A stretch of 64,000 nucleotides of DNA from Candidatus Woesearchaeota archaeon (GCA_018661705.1 JABJHR010000010.1:1-64000); one strand, 5' to 3'. Shown: positions 26,221 to 33,833, numbered from the stretch's first letter. Made by a program: numbers and translations. The notes: a model not told the origin generated them from the sequence alone.

Positions 26221-27636
26221 TTACCTTACTTTTGTCTCTAATACCTCAATAATTTGATAACCTTGTTTTTCTGCTTCTTTTCTTGTTAATGATCCTTGTA
26301 ACAGGATTCTATCAATATGAGTTCCAAAAAAGGAGTGTCCTGTGTGTCTTTCTAAACTTGGCGTGTTTAATGGCTCAAAAAATGTCCTTACACCTTCATC
26401 TAATTTTTTTACAAAACCCATTGGAGTCCTAGCGTATTCTGCTGCATCTAATGTACACATATCACTAAATTCTTGATTTCTTTTATACATACAAGGATGG
26501 TCTTTTCTTTGTTCAACTGATTTTGCTTTTCCACTTGAATAAGGTTTTCCTCTATCCCATCCCATATGGATTGCAATTCTTGTTTCATCGTATGGCCAGA
26601 ATACTTTTCCATTTCTGCTATCTTGTGTTGCAATCTTTGGTGTTCTTGAATAAACATAATAACTTCCATCATTCATAACAAATCCACAAGTACCTAAATC
26701 TAATTCATTTAGTTTAGCTAATTCATGCATTTGTCTTTCTGTAATATCTTCTGTTTTTAATTTATCTTTTATTTCACCAAATGCATCTTGGCTTCTTTCT
26801 AGTGCAGAAATTCTCCATGTTCTTTTTCTTCTTTCTAAACTTTCATTAGAAATTTGTGATACATTGACTGGCATTTCACTTGGTTTGTAAGTTTTACCGT
26901 TTAAGTTAAATACTAAATCTGTTCCATTAACTTCTGATCTTTTTACTAATTCTAATTGATATGCAACCCCATCTAAAATATACATTGGTTGTAATGCAGT
27001 AACTTCTCCTAAATATGAATTAGAAATTGTTTTATCTTTAAGACCCATTTTTCTTAAAGATTGTTTTTCACCAAGTATTGTACGTGTTTCTATTCCTTTT
27101 TTTTCCTTTCTTAATACCTTTTCTCTCATTTCCTCTGCTGGATCTTTTTCATCATCTTTTTTATCCTCTAATCCAAATTTTTCAGTTAATATTTCATGGA
27201 TTTCTTTTTTAGCTTTTTCAACAGGTGATTCAACTTCATCTTCTTCAATTACACCAATTGCCGCTAGTAATAAATCATTAGAATCATATTTTCTACTGTA
27301 CACTAATGGTAAAAGTTCAGTCATAATAAACTTTAATGTTCTTAATCTTGTTTTTTCTTGTCTGACTTCTAATTCTTCTCTTAATTCTTGATCAATTGTT
27401 TCTTTAACATAATTTCCACAGTATATTTCTATTTCTTTTTGTTGAAGACTTTCATCTAAATTTTCAAAGTCAGAAAAAGACATAGAAGGAACTAAATCCA
27501 TGGCTTTTATTTGCCCAGCTTCTATAAAATCATGGCTCCCATTAGATTCCACAATATCATAAACTCTTCCGCCAAATAAAACAAACGAAGATTGCCTTTC
27601 AACAATCCTGTCTAAAAATGTATTTAGTTCCGTCAT
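26221..27636 (-). CDS. E2-like (UBC-fold) candidate conjugating protein
   Basis: E2 enzymes carry a ubiquitin-like protein on a cysteine. The C-terminal region (about 315-440 of 471) has a beta-meander (YYVYSRTP, ETRIAIHMGW), then HPCMYKRNQEFSDMCTLD (H380, P381, C394), a helix and EPLNTPS (421-427). In canonical E2s the order is HPN, 7-8 residues, C-x-D, a WSP helix and DPNxxSP, so the match in order is good; the HP-to-Cys loop is about four residues longer and the Asn is Cys. The first 310 residues are helical with an acidic coiled-coil part and a small beta domain. Alternative: an unrelated orphan with a chance HP...C match. The setting between a JAMM gene and the candidate modifier supports E2. 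A TATA-like GTTATAAATACC lies 40-55 nt upstream. Confidence 0.55.
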   Translation of the reverse strand: MTELNTFLDRIVERQSSFVLFGGRVYDIVESNGSHDFIEAGQIKAMDLVPSMSFSDFENLDESLQQKEIEIYCGNYVKETIDQELREELEVRQEKTRLRTLKFIMTELLPLVYSRKYDSNDLLLAAIGVIEEDEVESPVEKAKKEIHEILTEKFGLEDKKDDEKDPAEEMREKVLRKEKKGIETRTILGEKQSLRKMGLKDKTISNSYLGEVTALQPMYILDGVAYQLELVKRSEVNGTDLVFNLNGKTYKPSEMPVNVSQISNESLERRKRTWRISALERSQDAFGEIKDKLKTEDITERQMHELAKLNELDLGTCGFVMNDGSYYVYSRTPKIATQDSRNGKVFWPYDETRIAIHMGWDRGKPYSSGKAKSVEQRKDHPCMYKRNQEFSDMCTLDAAEYARTPMGFVKKLDEGVRTFFEPLNTPSLERHTGHSFFGTHIDRILLQGSLTRKEAEKQGYQIIEVLETKVR

Positions 27637-27744
27637 TGTTGTTCAACCAGTAATTTGTTCAACTCTTACAAATGGTATTTATAACAAATTATACCCTTGT
27701 TAAAGCCTTACTTTATTACTGATAATTACCTCAAATTTTAGTAA

Positions 27745-28419
27745 CTAAATTGCCTTGTCAAGTGTAGCATATCTAGTTGTGTCTTGTTGTTTAGCCATAT
27801 CTTGGTATTCATCACCAGGGATAATTATTGCTGTTACAACAAGTTCAACACCACCCATCATTTTTACAGGGTTTTTCCCTCTCATAAGTGGGGTGTCATT
27901 TTCAGTTACTTCTTTACTTGCTTTTGGAACTGGTTTATCACCGTCCATAACAAATGTCATTTCTTGGAAATAACTATTAGCGTATGAATCTTCAGTAACT
28001 CTTTGTCCATTAATTTGTACAGTGTAACCACCGTGTTTTCCACCTTTAGCTTTAATGATTTTTTCAATTCCTGCTCCTTCTCCTGTCATTTCAGCATTAA
28101 TGCTTAGAATAGCATCTTTGAATTTGTCTGATGGGTTTCTTTTGAATGGTCTGTTTTTATAATCTGCAGGAATTCCTTTAGCAGTTAATGTAACTTCCTG
28201 TCCAAGTGAATATTGGATAAGTTGGCTAACTGTTCCATATGCAATTACTGCTCTCTGATCTCCTCGAACAGAGTATGTCATTCTGTCTCCCTCAGTACAT
28301 CCACCATAAATGGTTAATGTAATTGGTAAGTCTGCAATTTCATCTAATTTAAACTTCTTTTTCTTAACCTTTTTTTCGCCTTTTCTGTCTGCAGGCCTTT
28401 CATTTCCACATTTTGTCAT
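27745..28419 (-). CDS. 224-aa protein, candidate modifier of the E1/E2/JAMM cluster
   Basis: The protein begins with a basic tail (about 1-24) and continues as a beta-rich soluble domain: LPITLTIYGG, RMTYSVRGDQRAVIAYG, EVTLTAKGIP, then YTVQINGQRV and EMTFVMDG. Near the end is KMMGG (G189-G190), followed by a hydrophobic strand VELVVTAIII and a 20-residue tail. A ubiquitin-like protein needs an exposed terminal GG; here it would have to be made by cutting after G190, a job for the nearby JAMM protease. The beta-grasp assignment is not certain, and the strand after GG argues against simple processing. AGGAGG 8 nt before the ATG is the strongest start signal in the cluster, consistent with an abundant product. 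Confidence 0.6.
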   Translation of the reverse strand: MTKCGNERPADRKGEKKVKKKKFKLDEIADLPITLTIYGGCTEGDRMTYSVRGDQRAVIAYGTVSQLIQYSLGQEVTLTAKGIPADYKNRPFKRNPSDKFKDAILSINAEMTGEGAGIEKIIKAKGGKHGGYTVQINGQRVTEDSYANSYFQEMTFVMDGDKPVPKASKEVTENDTPLMRGKNPVKMMGGVELVVTAIIIPGDEYQDMAKQQDTTRYATLDKAI

Positions 28420-28517
28420 TTTCTATTCCTCCTATGTCTTTCACTTTTTATCACTTCTTTGTTAGCATGATCTCACTCTTCTTTTTTTGTTAAACTTAAA
28501 ATAATAAAAATAAATAT

Positions 28518-30626
28518 TTAAAATGTTAAATCATCTGTAGTTGTTTTGGTTGTATCTGTCCCTGCAAGAGCAGTTTGTCCAAGATCTTTGAAATGTCTTT
28601 GATATGATCTTGTGCCAAAATACCATGGTTCTTTTATTTTTCCACCATGGTTTGCTTTTAGTTCTTCAGCAAATTTTGCATCTCCAACTTGTTGTCTATA
28701 TGCAATTGCAAAATCAATCATAACACCTGGAATATTTCCACCACCACAACATCCACCAGTATCTGGTGTGCCATGTTGGAAACATCCACCAGTTGGGCAT
28801 GTTTCCATTAATACACCATCTGTTAATTGTAATAATGTTGGTGTTGCTGCATATTGTTCTTGAAGATTATAATATTCTCTTGCTGTTCCATATTGGTCTC
28901 TAAGTGAAGTAGCAAACAATAATTCATCTCTTGATTTTTTGACTCTGTCTGAGATTCTTTTTCCAATCTCAACCATCTCATTTACGCCTTCTGCTCGACC
29001 TTCTCCGATTGCTTTGAATAAACTATTTACAATAGTCTTTCCTACAAATATATCTTTATTATCATCATGCCATCCATTATATTGTGCTTTTATTCCTTCT
29101 GCATTAAACACTAGGACATCTCCATCTGGATTTGCTTTGTGAATTGCAGCTTCTTTTTTAGCAGTACTTGCTAAGTAAAGAACTGTTGCAGATGGAAATT
29201 GTTCTTGTATCTGGCTTTTTGTAATTGCTTTATCAGTAATAATCACAAAAGGCATTCCAGTTTCTTCTACTGGTGGCAAATTAATATAACTTCTAACTTT
29301 TTTTCTTGTATGTCTTTCCATCCCATATTTTGTTAATCCATCTTTCTTTCCAGAAAACAACATTACTAATTCATGGTCAGTTCTTAATGGCATTTTATAT
29401 TCGCCTTTTTCAACCATTTCATCTACAAGTACTCTTCTACCAAGAGCTTCTAATTCTTCTCTAACATCATAAAAATGCTCATTGCCTTTTGAGATTAATT
29501 CCTTTGCTTCTTTTAATTCTGATACTATCATCTCTCCTAAATCTTCTTCTCCTTTTGCTCTTCTTGCATTGACGAAACTCAAATGATTACCTATAAGGTT
29601 TCTTTTTTCTTCGTCACCATTTACTTGAGATATATCAACAATTAATGCTTGAACTCTTTGATTTATTGCTACTTCATCAACAACACCATCAACTGCAATT
29701 ATTCCTGCTGTTAATTCTTCTGTTAATGTTTTTTCAATTGCTGCTTTTTCTTTCATAGTTGTTGCTAAGTATAATACCGTTGATCTGTCATATAATCTTG
29801 AAACATCTTTTAGAGGAATAGCATCATTAACAATAACCATTGCTGGATTTTGTCCATTATTATTTGGACGAGCCATGATTTCTTTTGTATATTCAAATGC
29901 TACTTCAGTTATTTCATCAATATGATTTCTATTATTCTTAGAGGAAACAAAAATAGCATGTTTTTCAGATGGTTGTTCAAATAAATATTCTAGTGAACCC
30001 ATTTTTTTCATTACTTTTTGGTATTGTGATGTAAACCCTATTCCTGGTTTGAATAAACCAATTTCTAAAAACTTACCTAACATTTCTGCTGCTCGTTTTC
30101 TATCAGCAGTCCCAATCTCAGCTGGAATTTCGTCAGTAGTTGAAAAAGAAAGTTTAGGATCTACATCTGCTAGTAAATAATCTAATCCAAAAAATTCATT
30201 GTCTAGGGTTGGTGCATCCATAACTGCACTTAAGAATTGTTCTCTTAATTCTGGTTTTAATAATGCAGTTGCATTAAAGACTTCATCTAAAAATCCTTGT
30301 TCGTCTTTGTTTTCTGCTCTTTTAAGAACAACATCAAGTGCTTTATCAAATATTTCTGCGCCAAGATATGCACGTGCAAATGGTGCAATTTTAACAATAT
30401 GTACTGGGTCTTCAAATGCTTTACATGCTTTTTCTAAAAATGCTGCTGTATTTTTATACCCTGCTGCTAAATCTACTTCTTGTGTAGGATCTTCCATATT
30501 CATTCCAAAAGAAGTTAATAAGTTCATGCCTAACATTGTTACATTATCTTTGCATATAGCATTTGTTCTTACAGTGTTTAAATTTAATAGTTTTTCTAAA
30601 TAAATAGTATGGTTTGTCTCAGTCAT
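28518..30626 (-). CDS. 702-aa protein with internal duplication and Cys/Gly-rich patch
   Basis: No known family is recognised. Two related domains are visible: PAMVIVNDAIPL...STVLYLATTMKEKAAIEK (about 265-330) and PFVIITDKAITK...ATVLYLASTAKKEAAIHK (about 455-515), each an alpha/beta unit with the signature TVLYLA-S/T-T. Long helices separate them. Near the C-terminus lies TCPTGGCFQHGTPDTGGCCGGG with C610, C615, H618, C626 and C627, a likely metal or iron-sulfur site or a persulfide acceptor. The start codon is 3 nt after the cysteine desulfurase stop, and its GAGAGG Shine-Dalgarno lies inside the last desulfurase codons, so the two are translationally coupled. That coupling suggests sulfur or cluster delivery between them. 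Confidence 0.75.
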   Translation of the reverse strand: MTETNHTIYLEKLLNLNTVRTNAICKDNVTMLGMNLLTSFGMNMEDPTQEVDLAAGYKNTAAFLEKACKAFEDPVHIVKIAPFARAYLGAEIFDKALDVVLKRAENKDEQGFLDEVFNATALLKPELREQFLSAVMDAPTLDNEFFGLDYLLADVDPKLSFSTTDEIPAEIGTADRKRAAEMLGKFLEIGLFKPGIGFTSQYQKVMKKMGSLEYLFEQPSEKHAIFVSSKNNRNHIDEITEVAFEYTKEIMARPNNNGQNPAMVIVNDAIPLKDVSRLYDRSTVLYLATTMKEKAAIEKTLTEELTAGIIAVDGVVDEVAINQRVQALIVDISQVNGDEEKRNLIGNHLSFVNARRAKGEEDLGEMIVSELKEAKELISKGNEHFYDVREELEALGRRVLVDEMVEKGEYKMPLRTDHELVMLFSGKKDGLTKYGMERHTRKKVRSYINLPPVEETGMPFVIITDKAITKSQIQEQFPSATVLYLASTAKKEAAIHKANPDGDVLVFNAEGIKAQYNGWHDDNKDIFVGKTIVNSLFKAIGEGRAEGVNEMVEIGKRISDRVKKSRDELLFATSLRDQYGTAREYYNLQEQYAATPTLLQLTDGVLMETCPTGGCFQHGTPDTGGCCGGGNIPGVMIDFAIAYRQQVGDAKFAEELKANHGGKIKEPWYFGTRSYQRHFKDLGQTALAGTDTTKTTTDDLTF

Positions 30627-30629
30627 TTT

Positions 30630-32165
30630 TTAACCTCTCACCGTTTTACTAATTTCTTCTACTGCAATTGCTGCTTTTGCAACATCTGCTTGATTGTTGT
30701 AAACATAAAAACTTAATCTAACGCTTCCTTCAATTCCAACATATTGATGGGCTAGTGATGCACAATGATTTCCATTTCTTGCTTCAATCCCATTTTGATT
30801 TAATTGAAAAGCAACTGATTGTGATTCAATTCCATCAATTTCAAACGCTGCTAATCCACTTCTTTTTGTTGCATCCATTGTTCCATATATTTTAACTCCA
30901 GGAATTTCTGCTAAAGCATATAACATTTTCTGAGTTAACTCTTCTTCATGTTGCATTATGTTTGTCATTGCTCTTTTTACAACATCTCTTGATAATGCTA
31001 ATCTTGCTTTTGGTTCTCTTAAGCTCGCAACCAATCCAGGATTCTGGCCTAGATAAGCTCTCCAAGTATCTGCTAAATGTGGTGCAACATTATAAGGAAT
31101 GTTTAATTCTCCTCGAGGAGTATTCATTAAAACTTCTGTTTTAATTTGCTCTCCAGTTAATCTTACTTCTTCATCTTTTGATACATCTAAAATATTAAAT
31201 ATATTTCCTAATCCAATATTCATCATGTGCATAATTCCATAACCTGTTCCAATTGTTCCTAATATGTTTGGAGTTCCTGCTGTGAATTTCCATGGTATTT
31301 CTTTATATTCAACAAGTCCTTCTTGAACATCTTCAATCATATCTCCTCCATAAAGGAATGGATCTAATGATTCAAGAATAGCTTTTTTTGCATATAGTCC
31401 TCCAACACCTAATGGTAACGCCATTTTGTGGAATGACCATGCTAAGAAATCACAATCTATTTCTTGTACATCTACTGGAGTTCCAGGAACTAGTTGTGCT
31501 GCATCTACTAAGAAATATGATCCACTAAATCCATCTGGTCTTGGTTGAGAATAACCGCTTGCATGAGCAATTTTTCCAATTGTTTTAATATCAGGTTTAA
31601 TTCCCATAAAGTTTGATGCACCAGTTGCAGTAACTAATTTTGTTTTATTATCAACTAATCTTTCTAGTTGTTGCATGTCTAGTTCTCCTGTTTCTTTATT
31701 AAAATCAACTAATTTTATTTCAATATCAATTCCTCTTCTAGCTAAAAGTTGTTGTAAACCATACCATGGAACATAGTTTGAATTATGTTCTAATCTAGTT
31801 GCAACTATATTATCTCCATCTCTAAAATCATCAGACATAGTTCTCATTGCAAGATTAATCATTTCAGTTGTATTTCTACCTAATACAATTTCTTGCCAAT
31901 GCTCAGCATTTACTAAATTAGCTGTAACATTATATGCTCTTTCAAATTCTTCAGTAGTAATTTGAGAAGCATCATATTCTCCTCTGTGAATATTAGCATA
32001 AGTGAACAAACTTTTTGCAATATGTTCAAGAACAGGTAATGGTAATTGTGTAGAGGCAGTATTATCTAAAAAAGCTCGTTCTTCTTTGATAGAACTTTCA
32101 GCCCTAATTTCAAGAACTTGTTGTAAGAATGGAAATTGTTTTCTAATTACTTCTGTGTTTAACAT
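30630..32165 (-). CDS. Group II cysteine desulfurase (SufS/CsdA type)
   Basis: The enzyme removes sulfur from cysteine as a persulfide using PLP. Key features are FLDNTASTQLP at the start, H127 in LEHNSN, D221 in FLVDAAQLVPG, the PLP lysine K247 in SFHKMALPLGVGGLYA, TAGTPN, and the active cysteine C468 in ARNGNHCASL, so it should be active. At 511 residues it is about 100 longer than SufS; an insert of some 80 residues lies near 315-395, after the TGYGIMHMMN helix. It is the first gene of the minus-strand cluster, with GAGGGGGTGATGG before the ATG and a structured leader. It could supply sulfur for a thiocarboxylated modifier, for the radical SAM clusters, or for tRNA thiolation. Confidence 0.92.
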   Translation of the reverse strand: MLNTEVIRKQFPFLQQVLEIRAESSIKEERAFLDNTASTQLPLPVLEHIAKSLFTYANIHRGEYDASQITTEEFERAYNVTANLVNAEHWQEIVLGRNTTEMINLAMRTMSDDFRDGDNIVATRLEHNSNYVPWYGLQQLLARRGIDIEIKLVDFNKETGELDMQQLERLVDNKTKLVTATGASNFMGIKPDIKTIGKIAHASGYSQPRPDGFSGSYFLVDAAQLVPGTPVDVQEIDCDFLAWSFHKMALPLGVGGLYAKKAILESLDPFLYGGDMIEDVQEGLVEYKEIPWKFTAGTPNILGTIGTGYGIMHMMNIGLGNIFNILDVSKDEEVRLTGEQIKTEVLMNTPRGELNIPYNVAPHLADTWRAYLGQNPGLVASLREPKARLALSRDVVKRAMTNIMQHEEELTQKMLYALAEIPGVKIYGTMDATKRSGLAAFEIDGIESQSVAFQLNQNGIEARNGNHCASLAHQYVGIEGSVRLSFYVYNNQADVAKAAIAVEEISKTVRG

Positions 32166-32208
32166 TTAATTTACCCTGCCATCACCCCCTCTTTTAATGA
32201 TTTTAGGT

Positions 32209-32286
32209 ATTAATAATGTTATAAAATCTTGATTTTTTCAAGATTTTCTTTGGAATTATTAATATTTCACTTCCCCATAAAGTGAA
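32209..32286 (-). promoter_or_regulatory. Two perfect hairpins in the leader of the desulfurase/E1/E2/JAMM operon
   Basis: Hairpin one has an outer stem ATTAATAAT/ATTATTAAT (32209-32217 with 32255-32263) and an inner 10-bp stem AAAATCTTGA/TCAAGATTTT (32223-32232 with 32238-32247). Hairpin two is TTCACTT/AAGTGAA (32266-32272 with 32280-32286) with a CCCCATA loop. They lie between the promoter box and the first start codon and could be an operator, attenuator or RNA-stability element. Confidence 0.6.
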
Positions 32287-32307
32287 TTTTTAACTTTATC
32301 CTTCATT

Positions 32308-32326
32308 CTTATATATTTTATATAAG
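32308..32326 (-). promoter_or_regulatory. Probable promoter of the desulfurase operon
   Basis: CTTATATATTTTATATAAG is a perfect AT palindrome 140-160 nt before the desulfurase ATG. Initiation about 25 nt downstream would give a leader of roughly 115 nt holding both hairpins. The rest of the 32340-32577 gap is AT-rich and holds nothing else I can name. Confidence 0.45.
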
Positions 32327-32577
32327 GATATTACAATTAGGATGGCTATCCCCTTTATAAATCTTTTGTTTAAAAACCACTGCATAATAGTAAAAACAGC
32401 ATTCTTTTTCGTAGTATGTCCTAATTCATGTGTAATTATGGAATTAATTAGCAGATTATAGAATTAATTAGTATATTTACGCCAAAAAGAGGGAAGATTA
32501 ACATTTTAAGCAAAATTCATAGAAATTAATGAAAAATCAAGAAAAAAGAAAATAAAAAGTAAAAGAAAAAAATAAAT

Positions 32578-32838
32578 TTACTCTTCTTCTGGTTTTTTCT
32601 CTTCTGCTGGTTCTTCAGCAGGAGTTTCTGCTTCAGGTTCTTCTGTTTTCTCTTCTTCAGCTGGAGCGCATCCACAGCATCCTTCTTCTTTTTCTTCTTC
32701 TGTACATTCTTTTTTCTCTTCACTACATTCTTCTTTGTTTTCTTCTGTACAGCACTCTTCTGTTTTCTCTTCTTTAGGTTCACATGTTGAACATGTTTCT
32801 TCTGTTTTTTGTTCTTCTTCCATTTTAATTTCCTCCAA
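32578..32838 (-). CDS. Small acidic Cys-rich protein, metallothionein-like
   Basis: The 86-residue protein is mostly Glu, Lys and Thr with nine cysteines in the first two thirds (C16, C19, C29, C30, C38, C45, C54, C55, C57), in CxxC, CC and CCxC patterns, then a Glu/Pro/Ala tail. There is no signal peptide. The composition suggests a metal-buffering peptide or a disordered metal carrier; it does not match a classical metallothionein. TTGGAGGAAATT just before the ATG supports translation. An overlapping frame on the same strand is a Lys-rich shadow and was not called. It is followed upstream by the DUF1858 and ferredoxin genes, giving a run of three small thiol or metal proteins. Confidence 0.72.
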   Translation of the reverse strand: MEEIKMEEEQKTEETCSTCEPKEEKTEECCTEENKEECSEEKKECTEEEKEEGCCGCAPAEEEKTEEPEAETPAEEPAEEKKPEEE

Positions 32839-32871
32839 TACTTTTTACCTGATATTCAGGTTTTAGTGTGA

Positions 32872-33105
32872 TTATGACTTTTCTTTTTTATCATCAGTTT
32901 TTTCTAATTTTTTGTTCATATCTTTAACTAATTTTTCAATTTTCGCGTCGTCAAAACCATGCATTTTACAGCCTTGTTCTACTGATTCAAACGCAGCTCC
33001 ACTACATCCTAGGCAATGCAAACCTGCTGCCATAATTACTTCACCAACTTGCGGATATTTTTCTAGGATTTCAGCAAATGTCATGTCCTTTGTTATTTTT
33101 GTCAT
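32872..33105 (-). CDS. DUF1858-type small protein with Cys motif
   Basis: This 77-residue protein matches the DUF1858 pattern: ITKDMTFAEILEKYPQVGEVIMAAGLHCLGCSGAAFESVEQGCKMHG. The conserved LHCLGC (C31, C34) and GC (C46) are the family hallmark, often next to hybrid-cluster or redox proteins. The tail after residue 60 is Lys/Asp-rich. Family function is not settled; redox or metal binding is the usual suggestion. It lies between the ferredoxin and the Cys-rich peptide on the same strand, so a shared role is plausible. Confidence 0.85.
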   Translation of the reverse strand: MTKITKDMTFAEILEKYPQVGEVIMAAGLHCLGCSGAAFESVEQGCKMHGFDDAKIEKLVKDMNKKLEKTDDKKEKS

Positions 33106-33231
33106 GATATCAACTCCATTAATTTTTTAATTTTAAACTTGTAATGTTTTATAGATTTTTCATCAACAAATCTTTAAACATATTAATGAACATTTTATTT
33201 TTCAGAGAATAAGTAATAAAAAACCCCTGAC

Positions 33232-33420
33232 TTATTCTAATTTGATTGCATTTACAGGGCAGCTATCACAGCCTTCTTTTGCTTTGCTTTCTTCGTCTCC
33301 AGAAACTTCTGATTTTTTAGCTTCTGCTTTTGTATCGTCTGTCATTTCATAGACATCTGGTGCAATTGCTGCGCATGCTCCACAACCAATGCATGTATTT
33401 TTGTCAACTGTTACTTTCAT
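33232..33420 (-). CDS. Small ferredoxin, single 4Fe-4S type
   Basis: The 62-residue protein has DKNTCIGCGACAAIAP (C10, C13, C16), an acidic middle and GCDSCPVNAI (C54, with C51 as a possible partner of a disulfide), the layout of a monocluster 4Fe-4S ferredoxin. It carries electrons in the cytoplasm, possibly to radical SAM enzymes, which need low-potential donors. The ATG at 33420 was chosen because the product then starts with the family MKVTVDKNTC; a longer in-frame reading would run into the tRNA region. AGGGTGAAAAC precedes it. Confidence 0.92.
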   Translation of the reverse strand: MKVTVDKNTCIGCGACAAIAPDVYEMTDDTKAEAKKSEVSGDEESKAKEGCDSCPVNAIKLE

Positions 33421-33527
33421 GTTTTCACCCTTATAATTCCTTAACAATATTAACTTGAGGCGGAATAATAAAATTCCAACCAAAAGTACAATCCCCGCGG
33501 ACAGATTTGAACCGCCAACCTTTCGGT

Positions 33528-33579
33528 TTTGGCTGAGTACTTATCATTTTAGTGGAAATTCCACAATTCAAAGCACCAT
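33528..33579 (-). other. Anticodon-loop intron of tRNA-Tyr (position 37/38)
   Basis: About 52 nt lie between CTGTAG and ACCGAA at the canonical archaeal intron site; the ends can move by 1-2 nt. Inside is a GTGGA/TCCAC hairpin. GGCUG of the exon can pair with CAGCC near the intron end, but by eye this does not give a strict bulge-helix-bulge. Confidence 0.7.
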
Positions 33580-33596
33580 CTACAGCCGAACGCTCT

Positions 33597-33645
33597 CTAA
33601 CGCCTGCATATATCAATATTATTGCTAATTTTGATCCACACTGGA
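33597..33645 (-). other. D-loop intron of tRNA-Tyr, canonical bulge-helix-bulge
   Basis: The exon helix GCTC/GAGC is the D stem. The central 4-bp helix is AACG (33651-33648) with CGTT (33602-33599). The 3-nt bulges are GTT on the 5' side and AGA on the 3' side, and CC/GG opens the intron helix. Cutting after the second base of each bulge removes 49 nt and leaves a normal D loop (position 20/21). Confidence 0.8.
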
Positions 33646-33732
33646 ACCGTTGAGCTACGCGGGGGCATTATATGATGATGTTTAAGCTGGCTTTTTAAAT
33701 CTTTTGGTCGATTTCTGTTTTTATTCTAAATT

Positions 33733-33790
33733 CTGGGGTTATAAGGGGCTTTTATGGGAAGGTTAATCTTTTTTCATTAGGAATAATTCT
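33733..33790. repeat. Family G repeat, copy 3 (degenerate)
   Basis: Three G runs (GGGG, GGGG, GGG) with 6-7-nt loops are followed by AAGGTTAATCTTTTTTCATTAGGAAT. It keeps the GGTTAATC tail of family G and the CATTAGGAAT end of family C. It lies between tRNA-Tyr and the 483-aa gene. Confidence 0.5.
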
Positions 33791-33833
33791 TATAAAAACT
33801 ATCATAATTTAAAACAAAAAGAAAATAAAAAAT

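Larger units (their letters stand above)
33492..33664 (-). tRNA. tRNA-Tyr(GUA) with two introns
   Basis: The acceptor stem CCCCGCG (33664-33658) pairs perfectly with CGCGGGG (33499-33493), and A73 is 33492. C1-G72 is the archaeal Tyr identity pair. The T arm is GGCGG-TTCAAAT-CTGTC and the variable loop is AGGTT. The anticodon stem is TTCGG/CCGAA with loop CTGTAGA (anticodon GTA). The D arm GCTC/GAGC is split by a 49-nt intron and the anticodon loop by about 52 nt. Splicing gives 72 nt with D loop AACGGTA. CCA is not encoded. Confidence 0.9.

Noticed and set aside
8990-32165. Whole block as a prophage or integrated element
   Set aside because: No integrase, terminase, capsid or attachment repeat is seen, and codon use resembles the flanking genes.
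32526-32783. 85-residue Lys-rich frame overlapping the Cys-rich peptide
   Set aside because: It has no start signal, overlaps a better-supported frame with a Shine-Dalgarno, and its composition is a by-product of GAA-rich coding.
33431-33616. 61-residue open frame on the minus strand upstream of the ferredoxin
   Set aside because: It lies across tRNA-Tyr and its introns; its sequence is explained by the tRNA.
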